Source of the DNA: a virus
Strand: one strand, 5' to 3'
IMG/VR virus record: IMGVR_UViG_3300017730_000096
Span: 1 to 23,029 of that record
DNA length: 23,029 nt
Below are positions 7,824-16,990 of this stretch, in pieces. Under the pieces are notes generated by a model. It ran no database searches. It saw only the letters and a program-made list of their open reading frames with translations, and was not told the origin of the DNA. The translations under genes and the position numbers were made by a program. Every line of letters begins with the position of its first letter. Within the stretch, counting starts at the first letter, position 1.

Positions 7824-10800
7824 TTATATTGGTGATCCACAGCTACCGCCGCTACCTCCAAAGAATAATCCTGTTATTAGACCACTAGCATTTATTTCGG
7901 CTATTCTGTATGTTGTACCCGATGGTGTGGATTCACCGCTTACTGCGCTATATGCTACATATTTGGTACCAGGTCCCGCGCCTGATGGAAGCTCACTAAA
8001 CACATCACCAATTGTTACACTTGCAAAATTATGATTATTTGTTGTCTGTGCTTGTTGTGACATTACATAACTAGTTCCACTACAAAAATCAGATTTAGTT
8101 AATCGAGCACCAGTTATATATATATAATTACAAGTAACACATGCTGCTGTTGCCGTTAATATTCCACTTGATTGTTCTCTTACATTTCCAGAAGTATCTT
8201 TATAAAATCCATCTGTAGCTAAAGTTGTAAGATTAGCGTCGGTATAAACAGACGTGGCTGTAGTAAAGCTAGACGTATTTAAATAATATGGAGCTGATGT
8301 ACCTAAGCAACAAGCATTATTTGCTGTTGTTCCATATTCTAATGTAATAGGAGCCACACCTGCGTAATTGTATATTAAGTATAAATACGTTTGATTAGTT
8401 GGATTACTGTATGTAAAGTTTGCTTCATAGTATCCTGTTGATGGATTAGTCACAGTAGTTATATCTGTAGCTGCTGCTGCTAATGCATTGATATCTGTTT
8501 GAGATGAAGTATATAGTGTATTCGATACTAAAAATGAAAACTTATCAGCTGCTGACGGAATACTTCCTGAATATCCTGCAGATGGACTAAAGACTAAAGT
8601 ATCAAAATCTATTTTGTTTGATGCCATATATACTGTAGATCCACTAGCTGGAAACAATCCTTCAGACTCAACCCCTGTTATGCTAGTATACCTAGCTAAT
8701 CTATTAGTATCAAACGGAGTAAAGCTAAAAGATGTTTGTGCACTTTCTACTGGACTAGTGGTTGTTCCATCACTCCAATAAAACTCATCATGTATAAACA
8801 ACCCATCATCTGACACTGACCCTAGAGATACATTTACTATAGTTAATTGATTTACGGTAGGGCAATTAGCTTTAAACTTAGCTGTGTATGAACCTGTTGG
8901 GGTTACTGTAATTTTTAAATTAGTAGGATTTGCTGTATTTTTGTTGAAATTAAAAGTGCCTGTTCCAGTAGCAACTGGAATATTGCCAGTAGTAGAACTC
9001 CATTCATAGTCAATAGCTACTGTTCCTGTAATTACGTAACTCACGACTACATTTCCTTGTGCTTCTCCTAAATCTACGCTATATATAATTGGATCATTAT
9101 AATTGTAAGGGCCAAATGTAGCCCCACACTGTACAGGTATTTCTGTATTAGATTCGTATGCGTTTGGAAGTCCTATTGTATTTGAACTTAAAACGTATTC
9201 ATTCATATATGGATCAAAGGCTCCTATTTTTTGAGTATCTGGATAAGTAATAAAATTATCTCTAAAATAACTTCTCATTCCTAATTCAGAAATAAGTGTT
9301 AATTTATCACTAACCCCACCTGTACCTTTTAATTGAATTACTGCGCCTTTATTAGTGTCTGTAAAATATCTACTATCTCCGTATGCAGAGAAACTTTCTG
9401 GATTATTGCTTATACCATATTCTTCTATCCTAGCTATTTGAGTTCCTAATACTTCGGTAGAAGTTGCAACTACACCAGATCCTTCAGCTGCTTGTAATGC
9501 TTGTTTACTTAAAAGCACATTTGATATTTTGTTTTCTTGCAATACTAATAAATTAGTTTCAAATGAATGTAATATATTTATATCACCAAAAGATTTCTCT
9601 AAATCTTTAAAATTAGCATCGCTTAAATTGAATTCATTAAATCTATTTATGTTGGTCTCTGCATTGTATAGTCCGCTATAAGTTACACCTGCATATCTGT
9701 TTGCTTCTTTATAATCTTCTTCAGATACAGAAGTTGTTCTTTGTCCTAAATTAAAACTAGATCCATCTAAATCGTCTAGGTATTTATAACTTTCAACTCC
9801 ATTACCAAAAGAAAAGCAATCAAAAAATCCTAGCTTTACTAATCCAACTTGCGAACTAGTTTGATTTTGGTCTCCTGATTTATTACCTGATTGATGAAAT
9901 CCTCCGGTTATATCAAACACTTCATCGTTTTCATAATATATATCTAAGTCCGCATTTAATGGTTCTGTTTCTAGTATTAAAGACGCACTACCAATATTAA
10001 TTGTTATTTGTCCTTCTATTCTAGTTCTTTGCCCACTATCACCTCCATTTCCACTAATTAATCCTAATGAAAGTTGTGATCCAGATACACCAGATGCTTG
10101 AGGGCCTATAGCAGGTGTTCCTGCACCATTTGTAAAAAATCTATATTGGTTTACTCCAGTTACAGGGAAAAAAATAATAGGACTATTGAAAGCAACTAAA
10201 TCCCCTAATATTGAAGAGTATGAATTTGTAGGTTGGACACCTGTACCAGAGGCTACACCTTCAGTAAAATCAATTCCTTCTCCATTAACAAATTCATAAA
10301 GAGTGTTGTAGTCTTGAGAAGCTACCACCGTTCTATTATATACGTATGTTTTTTGTGACGAACTTCCTACTAAGAATCCACCATCACTGGCGTTTCTATT
10401 AAATCGTAATGCAAAATTAACTAAAGAACCTTCTGGGATACTTATATTTTCATATTCTATAGTACCAGTACTTGAATTTATTACATTTTTATAACAAGGT
10501 ATTGCTACATTTGCAGCAGGAGCCCCGCGCTTAGCACTTCTTCCTCCTTCTTGACCGCTATCAAAAAATCCATTTACATTATCAGTAATTGTAAATCCTT
10601 GAGGTTTAAGGTTCATGTAAAGTCCCGCAGGTTCTGAAATAAATGGAGCGGTGCTTCCAATATTTTGTGAAGCTTCGGGGGTCAAGAAGTTATTTCCTTT
10701 TGATTCAATAGCTAAAACCTTAGTTTTTACTATTGTATTCAAAGGCCCACTTATGTCAGCCTTAACAATTAAAGTATCTCCTTTTTTTGATTTTACTTGA

Positions 10801-12782
10801 TTATCTCCTTCAAGTCTAATCCATACTGAATTAGTAGAATCATCATCAAATGAAATCACTGAATAAATAGTTTCGTAAGTATCTTCTGCTCTTTTAATAA
10901 CAAATTTATATTTGCTTGCCCAAGACGGAGGTATCATTGTAGTAGGTATAGTTACCTTTAAATTGTTAGCAGTGATAGAACTTGCAGGAGGAATGTATAT
11001 GGCATTATTTCTAGAAGTTAATGCTGTTGTGCTTCTTAAATACTCATCCATATACACAATACCCACATCATAGTTTCTATTGCTATGTAAACTTTTTCTG
11101 TTTCCATTAGAAGAATAATCAGCTTGTGCTAAAATAAATTTATAATAACCAAACATATCTGGATTTGGAGCTACACCCGGGTCATCAAATTCTGCAGCCA
11201 CTAACTGTATACTTACCGAAGAGCTTCCAGGATTAGTGGTGATTTTTATAGGTTCATCTCTATTATCTATTCCTGAATAAGTGTGTAAGTTTGGTGTTTG
11301 ATCTGTTATAGCGCAATTTAAAATATCAGTAAATGTAGTTTCATTACAAGGATTATTTGTAGTAAAAGGGCCTGATACACCTGGGCCTATTTGCTGAGTC
11401 AAAAATGTCCCGCTAAACAAATCGTATATACTATTATAATCTTGATTTAAAGTTATAGTAAATGTAATACTTGTTGTAGCCTGGGTTGGGGTTCCGGGTG
11501 CTGCACCTCCACCTGGAGCATTAAATTCAGATGACTGAAAGTTAAACTCAAATCCTATTTGAGAATCTTGTTTTAACGAAGCTGCATTATCAATGTTAGA
11601 AAAATCAAAAGTAGCTACTGAGTTACTAATTGTTTTACTTATATCTATTGTGTATGCACCACTTGACAATACACTGCTGAATTCTTGCAAGTTTATTACG
11701 TCGCTTTGTTGAGAAATTGTATAATTTAACTGATTGTTTACATTGTAACCATCTATGTAGTTACCATACATCAATCTGTTAGCCATAATAGTTTGCGACT
11801 TTGCTGTTCGTGGAACATTATCAAATAATCTAGTTAATTGATTGTCACTTAAGGATGTGTATATCTGATTATGCCTAAACACTTGAGTTCTATTAATGTT
11901 ATTAGACCACCCTAGTATACCTTTATTAAATTGTTCTACTACATAAACACCTGGTTGATTAGCATATTTAAATAATAAATCGATTTCCTTTACCAATTTG
12001 CTACCTGTATTAAATGTAACTTCAGCTGTGTTAAAGGTGTTTTCCATACCGCTGTTAGATAAATCACTAGTGTTTAAATCAAAAAAGCTTGGCACAAATG
12101 CGATGTCGCTAAATTGAGATATAGCAGAATATTCATCATCTAAGTACCTGTATCTATAAGCAAAACTTACAATGTTTTGTTTTAAAAAATTTTCTTCTTG
12201 ACCGGATTGTAATAAATTAATTGTAGGCGCTGACATTGGTGGCGCTTTTATAACATTTAATTCTGCTGCAGTAATTTGATCCACATCTAATGCTGTTGGG
12301 GGAAGATAAGATCTATCTACATTAATACATCTTGGAGGATTAATATTGTCTGTAAAAAATAATAAATTATCTATTATGTTTACACTATTAATTAAGTAAG
12401 TAGGATTAAAGTTTAATACGCTTGTAGATATTACGTGATATATTAAATTATTATTAATAACATTAAATGAAACAATCATATCAACTTTAGTTGGTTGTGT
12501 TCCAGTTCCTGGATCTTGAACAAACCAATATATAGTGTTATTAGCGCTATCTTCAAGTGTCCCTAGACATCTTGTGACAGCAGGATCTAAAAGAACGCCG
12601 TCATAACTTAATTCAGCTATTAATAAATTTCCTTTTGAGTTTTCTACAGAACCTATTTCTGTATCTTCAGTAGAGCCTAACCTTACGTTCACAGCATCTA
12701 CATACTCACCAGGTGGAAGTAATCTTTCATCGACCGATTTATTCATTCGGCCTTTAATAAAATTAGTTTGTATTAATGTCAT
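7824..12782 (-). CDS. Very large tail nozzle / stabilization-type protein
   Basis: This 1652-residue beta-rich protein carries the N-terminal pattern FIKGRMNKSVDERLLPPGEY followed by an N-x-R-LG segment (residues 8-36). I associate that pattern with podovirus tail tube/nozzle or DNA-stabilization proteins (T7 gp12 or P22 gp10 role). Residues about 1060-1190 hold repeated strand-turn segments typical of nozzle propellers. About 1220-1310 looks like an Ig-like beta-sandwich. The C-terminus (about 1489-1652) has a Cys-containing module with CC, CVTC and YTDANLTTL patterns and ends Gly/Ser-rich, possibly exposed for host contact. The ATG overlaps the upstream stop as ATGA, so translation is coupled to the connector gene. 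At more than twice the length of T7 gp12, it probably fuses the nozzle with extra distal domains. The family assignment is inference; a structural tail role is very likely. Confidence 0.8.
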   Translation of the reverse strand: MTLIQTNFIKGRMNKSVDERLLPPGEYVDAVNVRLGSTEDTEIGSVENSKGNLLIAELSYDGVLLDPAVTRCLGTLEDSANNTIYWFVQDPGTGTQPTKVDMIVSFNVINNNLIYHVISTSVLNFNPTYLINSVNIIDNLLFFTDNINPPRCINVDRSYLPPTALDVDQITAAELNVIKAPPMSAPTINLLQSGQEENFLKQNIVSFAYRYRYLDDEYSAISQFSDIAFVPSFFDLNTSDLSNSGMENTFNTAEVTFNTGSKLVKEIDLLFKYANQPGVYVVEQFNKGILGWSNNINRTQVFRHNQIYTSLSDNQLTRLFDNVPRTAKSQTIMANRLMYGNYIDGYNVNNQLNYTISQQSDVINLQEFSSVLSSGAYTIDISKTISNSVATFDFSNIDNAASLKQDSQIGFEFNFQSSEFNAPGGGAAPGTPTQATTSITFTITLNQDYNSIYDLFSGTFLTQQIGPGVSGPFTTNNPCNETTFTDILNCAITDQTPNLHTYSGIDNRDEPIKITTNPGSSSVSIQLVAAEFDDPGVAPNPDMFGYYKFILAQADYSSNGNRKSLHSNRNYDVGIVYMDEYLRSTTALTSRNNAIYIPPASSITANNLKVTIPTTMIPPSWASKYKFVIKRAEDTYETIYSVISFDDDSTNSVWIRLEGDNQVKSKKGDTLIVKADISGPLNTIVKTKVLAIESKGNNFLTPEASQNIGSTAPFISEPAGLYMNLKPQGFTITDNVNGFFDSGQEGGRSAKRGAPAANVAIPCYKNVINSSTGTIEYENISIPEGSLVNFALRFNRNASDGGFLVGSSSQKTYVYNRTVVASQDYNTLYEFVNGEGIDFTEGVASGTGVQPTNSYSSILGDLVAFNSPIIFFPVTGVNQYRFFTNGAGTPAIGPQASGVSGSQLSLGLISGNGGDSGQRTRIEGQITINIGSASLILETEPLNADLDIYYENDEVFDITGGFHQSGNKSGDQNQTSSQVGLVKLGFFDCFSFGNGVESYKYLDDLDGSSFNLGQRTTSVSEEDYKEANRYAGVTYSGLYNAETNINRFNEFNLSDANFKDLEKSFGDINILHSFETNLLVLQENKISNVLLSKQALQAAEGSGVVATSTEVLGTQIARIEEYGISNNPESFSAYGDSRYFTDTNKGAVIQLKGTGGVSDKLTLISELGMRSYFRDNFITYPDTQKIGAFDPYMNEYVLSSNTIGLPNAYESNTEIPVQCGATFGPYNYNDPIIYSVDLGEAQGNVVVSYVITGTVAIDYEWSSTTGNIPVATGTGTFNFNKNTANPTNLKITVTPTGSYTAKFKANCPTVNQLTIVNVSLGSVSDDGLFIHDEFYWSDGTTTSPVESAQTSFSFTPFDTNRLARYTSITGVESEGLFPASGSTVYMASNKIDFDTLVFSPSAGYSGSIPSAADKFSFLVSNTLYTSSQTDINALAAAATDITTVTNPSTGYYEANFTYSNPTNQTYLYLIYNYAGVAPITLEYGTTANNACCLGTSAPYYLNTSSFTTATSVYTDANLTTLATDGFYKDTSGNVREQSSGILTATAACVTCNYIYITGARLTKSDFCSGTSYVMSQQAQTTNNHNFASVTIGDVFSELPSGAGPGTKYVAYSAVSGESTPSGTTYRIAEINASGLITGLFFGGSGGSCGSPI

Positions 12783-13699
12783 TTAATCCACTTTGATTGA
12801 CCTCTAAGATTCATTAAAAGCCTACCTGGATGTATGTCGCTTAGGCGAATTTTTGCATTTCTTAAAAGTGCTGATTTATCTTTCCTTGCTCTGTTTACAA
12901 TATATTCTTGTACTCCTAGTCTTGAATTTAAAATTGCGTATTTAATATATGAATAAACATAATCCTCAAACATTTTGTTTACACTCACTGATCCATCGTT
13001 TCCATTTTCCATACCATCAGAAACATATTCTAGTACACATAATTGATTAGCCATTCCAGAACTAAAATTAATAACACCGGCTTTTTTATCTATTCTGTAT
13101 GTAGGATTTATATTAGCCGTTTCTGTGTTTAACCCAAACCTTGCGCCAATTTGGTAATCAAAATACCAACATCCATCTACATTATATCCTTCTCTACCGT
13201 TATACTGACCTTGACCTAGATAAATAGATTTTTTTGTACCAGCAATTCTTTGTCTGTCTAAAGCTGAATATTCTGCTTCTAAAATATTTCCATCAATATC
13301 AAATAATATTCTACAATCATGAGCTTGCAAATAACTTTTAGCTGAATTGACTTGTATGTTTTCACTTAATGGCATTAAAACACCATCTTTATACATTGAG
13401 ATTCTAACATAATTCACATAGTCAGGAGGTAAAACATATCTTAATCTATCACATACATCTAATTCTAATACTTTTATTTCTTTAAATGCATCATAGTTTA
13501 ATTCTTGTATTCCTCTTTTTGCATAAAACAAAAACTGATATCTATTTACATTATTAATTAATTGTAAATTATCATTGTAAATAAGCATAAAGTTATTTAC
13601 TATATCTTCTAATGACACATACTGATAGCTACCCCAATTTTTATCTTCTGGGATATTACCTGAATTTTCATAATATTGATAACCTGTTAAGTATGCCAT
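12779..13699 (-). CDS. Head-tail connector / tail tubular A-like protein
   Basis: This 306-residue protein has an alpha-helical N-terminus (residues about 28-75, with YAKRGIQELNYD) followed by LRYVLPPDYVNYVRIS (86-101). That combination recalls the T7 gp11/P22 gp4-type adaptor ring family seen across podoviruses. A beta-rich middle follows, and a basic helical C-terminus (about 250-306) could contact DNA or the portal. It ends in a TGA that overlaps the nozzle gene start by four bases, and it begins four bases after the 313-residue gene ends, which fits a connector made in step with the nozzle. No enzyme motif is seen. The gp11-like label is inferred from motif and order; a neck ring of another type is possible. 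Confidence 0.75.
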   Translation of the reverse strand: MAYLTGYQYYENSGNIPEDKNWGSYQYVSLEDIVNNFMLIYNDNLQLINNVNRYQFLFYAKRGIQELNYDAFKEIKVLELDVCDRLRYVLPPDYVNYVRISMYKDGVLMPLSENIQVNSAKSYLQAHDCRILFDIDGNILEAEYSALDRQRIAGTKKSIYLGQGQYNGREGYNVDGCWYFDYQIGARFGLNTETANINPTYRIDKKAGVINFSSGMANQLCVLEYVSDGMENGNDGSVSVNKMFEDYVYSYIKYAILNSRLGVQEYIVNRARKDKSALLRNAKIRLSDIHPGRLLMNLRGQSKWIK

Positions 13700-13703
13700 A
13701 ATC

Positions 13704-14645
13704 TTATTGTTCTGTTAATCTATCTTCTGCTTCTAATGATTGTCCAAATTTAGTTACATTTGCTTCTCTGACTGACACGCCAGCATATTGTAATATTTTA
13801 TTTACAAGACCATTCATGTCTGAAATAGGTAATTCAAAATCCTGATAATCAGTAGCAGATGCATTAAACACAGGTTCTCCACCCGCTAGTGAAGTATATG
13901 TCCATTTAGGTGCTAAAGGATACCTCACATATTGTGCGTGTATATCTGCAGCTCCAGTAATAGTTGTAGGGTAAACAGTAACTGTATTTCCTAGCGCTGT
14001 GCCAGTCGCACTATCAAGAACGTATGCTGGGAACATTGTGTTTGGTGCAGCAATATTGGAATTAGTTAAATAAAATATTTTGTTTTGAGTAACTCTTTCT
14101 ACTTCTCTAATATTGGTATTAGAATAAATAGAATAATTTTGTCCGGAAGCTATTATAGGGCTGCTTAGTGTTAATTGAATATCACTATCTACAGTCACTA
14201 CAAAAGCCTGCAATGAAATAGTTGTATTTACCACTAAACTTCCTGGGGTAACAGTACTTAAAAAATTTTGCCCACCATCTATTAATAGAGAGCCAAGTGT
14301 AGAAGTAGCTGTACCAGAATCTAGTAAAGTGGAATAATAAAAAACTTTATCTACTAAATAATAATCAGCAGGTAAACTATATTGGTTTGCATTTACCTGT
14401 GAAAGAATAGTGTTAACTGAAAAACTATCAATTACTTCTACAATACCTTTAGTTATGTTAGCGTATCCTGTTCCTGACTTGCGCATAACTTCCGAATTAA
14501 GTTGGTTGTTATACAAGTAGAAATAATCCTCGAATATATCAAGTTGAGCCTGCTCTGCAAATAAATTAAAATCACTAGGAGAAATGTACCCATAGTTATT
14601 TTTATTTATTACAGCCATCACTGCATTTCGTACTTCGTTTATCAT
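13704..14645 (-). CDS. Probable neck / ring (head-completion) structural protein
   Basis: This 313-residue protein has a helical N-terminus (about 1-60, including FAEQAQLDIFEDYFYLYNN). Next comes YSLPADYYLVDKVFYY (89-104), which resembles the LPPDYVNYV motif in the neighbouring 306-residue protein. A Ser/Thr/Ala-rich beta segment (about 108-180) looks like an inserted domain, and a further strand-rich region and helical end follow. The pattern fits one of several ring proteins stacked between portal and nozzle. The ATG lies 18 bases downstream of a promoter-like box, so this gene may begin the tail transcript. I cannot name its family with certainty. Confidence 0.7.
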   Translation of the reverse strand: MINEVRNAVMAVINKNNYGYISPSDFNLFAEQAQLDIFEDYFYLYNNQLNSEVMRKSGTGYANITKGIVEVIDSFSVNTILSQVNANQYSLPADYYLVDKVFYYSTLLDSGTATSTLGSLLIDGGQNFLSTVTPGSLVVNTTISLQAFVVTVDSDIQLTLSSPIIASGQNYSIYSNTNIREVERVTQNKIFYLTNSNIAAPNTMFPAYVLDSATGTALGNTVTVYPTTITGAADIHAQYVRYPLAPKWTYTSLAGGEPVFNASATDYQDFELPISDMNGLVNKILQYAGVSVREANVTKFGQSLEAEDRLTEQ

Positions 14646-14661
14646 TGCATTTAATGTTTAC

Positions 14662-14672
14662 ACAAAGATACA
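14662..14672 (-). promoter_or_regulatory. Promoter-like box TGTATCTTTGT upstream of the gene starting at 14645
   Basis: The minus-strand TATCTTTG matches the Bacteroidetes -7 element TAnnTTTG, 18 bases from the ATG, in the 67-base gap between genes. All 11 bases are identical to the box before the gene at 7022. A T-run lies just upstream. No clear -33 element is visible. Confidence 0.45.
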
Positions 14673-14712
14673 TAAAAAAAATACGATTTGATTTATTCGA
14701 GGATATACTCCT

Positions 14713-15465
14713 TTATTTATCTAGCATTTTCTTTAATAGCTTGTATGATTCAATACCCTCATCTGTTTGAAAGTAAGAAGCTACAATGTAAGATGGTTCT
14801 TCGCCATGAGGAACCGTAAGCATTTTAGTTTTATTTTTCTTTAAATTAAAATACACATCTCTATTTTTGTTTCTCATTTGCAACAATGTAGCGCTGAACA
14901 TTTTAACTACTTCATCTTGTAACCCAACCATTGGGTCGTTAATTAAATCTAAAAACTCTTGCGGGTCTCTTCTAGCAAATACCATTATATCTCTTTTAAG
15001 CTCCGCTGTTGTCATTTTATCTGCTCTAACACCTAATACTACTCTAGAAATACTTTCGAGCTTAGAAAGCGTTAAATCACGCGCAGCTACTTGAGCTTCT
15101 AATTCAAAGTTCATGATTTCCATATCTGCGGCAGCATCTTGTTCATTATCTACTTCATAAAAAACATTGCCATTACCTGGGTGCAGTTTTAAGAATTGCT
15201 GTAAAATTTGATTTTGTCTTGGAACTCTTAGCATTCCTTCTTCAAAAATAATAGGTTCTAATATAGCGTTACCATCTTGCTCATCTTCAAAAATAGATTT
15301 TTGATTTCTGGCATAGCGTAACGATCTATTAATTCCTGTTTCTTCATCGAAGTGAAGTAAGGCTTTTCTTTTTGTGTGTTTAGATGCGAGCATATAGGAA
15401 AGTGGTGCTGCATCTCTTTTTAATCTGTATACCTTATCATGGTATACTTGTTTACTTTTTTTCAT
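14713..15465 (-). CDS. Conserved-looking structural-module protein of unknown function
   Basis: This 250-residue, highly charged protein lies immediately after the major capsid gene and its terminator. The N-terminus is Lys/Arg-rich (residues about 1-60, including YRLKRDAAPLSYML and LRYARNQKS), followed by an acidic FEDEQDG segment. The rest is mostly helical, with many Glu/Asp/Lys residues and no membrane segment. I recognise no enzyme motif. The basic start and helical body could suit a protein that sits at the capsid, contacts DNA or assists head completion, but the sequence does not show which. The start ATG has the same 15-base leader as the scaffold gene, AAATTAAATCAAATG, supporting this start. 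Expression may be lowered relative to capsid by the terminator between them. Confidence 0.7.
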   Translation of the reverse strand: MKKSKQVYHDKVYRLKRDAAPLSYMLASKHTKRKALLHFDEETGINRSLRYARNQKSIFEDEQDGNAILEPIIFEEGMLRVPRQNQILQQFLKLHPGNGNVFYEVDNEQDAAADMEIMNFELEAQVAARDLTLSKLESISRVVLGVRADKMTTAELKRDIMVFARRDPQEFLDLINDPMVGLQDEVVKMFSATLLQMRNKNRDVYFNLKKNKTKMLTVPHGEEPSYIVASYFQTDEGIESYKLLKKMLDK

Positions 15466-15486
15466 TTGATTTAATTTAAAATTTAT

Positions 15487-15517
15487 AAAAAATATCTAGG
15501 GGGTGAATTTCACCCCC
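15487..15517 (-). terminator. Intrinsic terminator downstream of the major capsid gene
   Basis: Bases 15499-15517 form a perfect inverted repeat (GGGGGTGAA against TTCACCCCC with one central base), strikingly GC-rich against the AT-rich background. In the minus-strand direction it is followed by TAGATA and a run of six T (15487-15492). It lies 20 bases past the capsid stop codon and before the next gene. This is the classical Rho-independent layout, and it probably gives partial termination, so downstream genes are expressed below capsid. Confidence 0.8.
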
Positions 15518-15537
15518 CGATATTATTGAACTACTTA

Positions 15538-16968
15538 TTATGCATCTTGGAATAAGAAGAAGTTGTTTGCACCTAAAGTACAAAGCGCTCTTTCTGACAA
15601 GAAGTTAACTTGCATTACATCAGTTCCTGAAGTAGCAGCGCCACCAGCAGATCCTGTAATCCATGTTTTGTATCTTCTATCTTCAGTTTCAGAAGCTCTA
15701 TATCTAACGTGTAAGAATGGTCTCTTAGCGTTCTTACCTAAGATTTGATCATATACTGAAGTTGAACCAGCTGGTACAAGTACCCCGTTGATTTTCCCTC
15801 CAACAATATCACCTCTCATAGTAGGATCGTTAAGGTATTTCCAATCTGTTTTGTAGAAATCATAACCTCTTCGGAATCCAGAGAAACCTAAATTTAAAGC
15901 CATCTCTTCATCATTATCAAATAATCCATAAGAACTACCACCTGCACCATAAGAATTTTGTGCAGCTAACATATCATCCATATCAAAAGAAAATTCTCTA
16001 TTTAAGAATAATACGTTTTCTTCGATAGCTCCTTGCTTATCTAATCTTTGAATGATAGCATCAAAGTCTGCTAAAGCAGCAGGTATTCCACCGCCCCAAA
16101 CATTTCCTCTTTGACCTAACACATAAAACAATCCTTCAGATCCTTTATTACCTGTTCCTGATGCTACTCCAGCTGCAATAGCTGCTACACCAGATCCTGC
16201 TTCAGCTGGAACTGCTTCCACCATAGCTGTTTCTAGGTAATCTTCAAATCTTAATCTTGTTTCATGTTCTGATTTTAAATACCATAAGTATCCTGTTGCT
16301 CCGTTTTCTGTAGTAACTTCAATCCATCCAATTTGAGCCATATCAGAACCAGATACTTCGTAAAGATCTTTGATAATGATTGGGCTGTTTTGGAAAATGA
16401 CATCGTCAGCTTCTAAAGAATTTTCCATAGCAACTGAACCTTTTTGGAATTCAGAACCATATATAAATAATGAACACTGTACAGCTGCAGCCATTGTTTG
16501 ACCACCTGCTTCATAATACGCAACATCAATTGTTCCTGCTGCATAGTTAACTCCAGTAACGATACCTTTGTTACTATTAGTTGAACCAATTGAACTGTCT
16601 GACAACATAAATGTTTGTCCTACTCTAATAGCAATTCCTCCTGTACCTGGTACAAGGGCGTCATTAATAGTTAATGTAGCAACATCTTGAGCTGCTGCTG
16701 CAGCTGAAGTTACATTGACGTATTTAGTGTGTAATCTTCCTTGTTCTGCCCATTTGATAAGGTCAGAATTAGAAGGCATTTCAGCGCCTACCATTCTTAA
16801 GAATGACGCTACTGTTCTATTACCATATCTTTCAAACTCCTTTTCATAAGTATCTGGAAGATACTGATTCAAGAAATTGAAATTAGTAATATAGTTTGAT
16901 TGTACGGCTACTCTCTCAGCACTTGGTTGTAACGCAAATGATGGAGCGCCGGCTACTGCTCCTGGCAT
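15538..16968 (-). CDS. Major capsid protein
   Basis: This 476-residue protein builds the icosahedral shell. Residues 36-80 contain YLPDTYEKEFERYGNRT, then FLRMVGAEMP and WAEQGRLH, a signature I recall from major capsid proteins of crAss-like and related Bacteroidetes podoviruses. The length is also typical of that group. The rest alternates strands and helices, with many Gly/Ala and few Cys as expected for an HK97-fold capsid. The gene sits directly after a probable scaffold gene (22-base gap) and is followed by the only strong terminator in the window, both consistent with the most highly expressed virion gene. The start ATG has an A/T-only leader without a Shine-Dalgarno motif. No N-terminal targeting sequence is evident. 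The assignment is strong from motif, length and context, although no database search was possible. Confidence 0.9.
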   Translation of the reverse strand: MPGAVAGAPSFALQPSAERVAVQSNYITNFNFLNQYLPDTYEKEFERYGNRTVASFLRMVGAEMPSNSDLIKWAEQGRLHTKYVNVTSAAAAAQDVATLTINDALVPGTGGIAIRVGQTFMLSDSSIGSTNSNKGIVTGVNYAAGTIDVAYYEAGGQTMAAAVQCSLFIYGSEFQKGSVAMENSLEADDVIFQNSPIIIKDLYEVSGSDMAQIGWIEVTTENGATGYLWYLKSEHETRLRFEDYLETAMVEAVPAEAGSGVAAIAAGVASGTGNKGSEGLFYVLGQRGNVWGGGIPAALADFDAIIQRLDKQGAIEENVLFLNREFSFDMDDMLAAQNSYGAGGSSYGLFDNDEEMALNLGFSGFRRGYDFYKTDWKYLNDPTMRGDIVGGKINGVLVPAGSTSVYDQILGKNAKRPFLHVRYRASETEDRRYKTWITGSAGGAATSGTDVMQVNFLSERALCTLGANNFFLFQDA

Positions 16969-16990
16969 AATTTTTAATTTTTAAATGTTA

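Noticed and set aside
14695-14715. Possible terminator and AAAGGAG motif after the 250-residue gene
   Set aside because: The inverted repeat is only about four base pairs, and the purine motif has no start codon within a useful distance.
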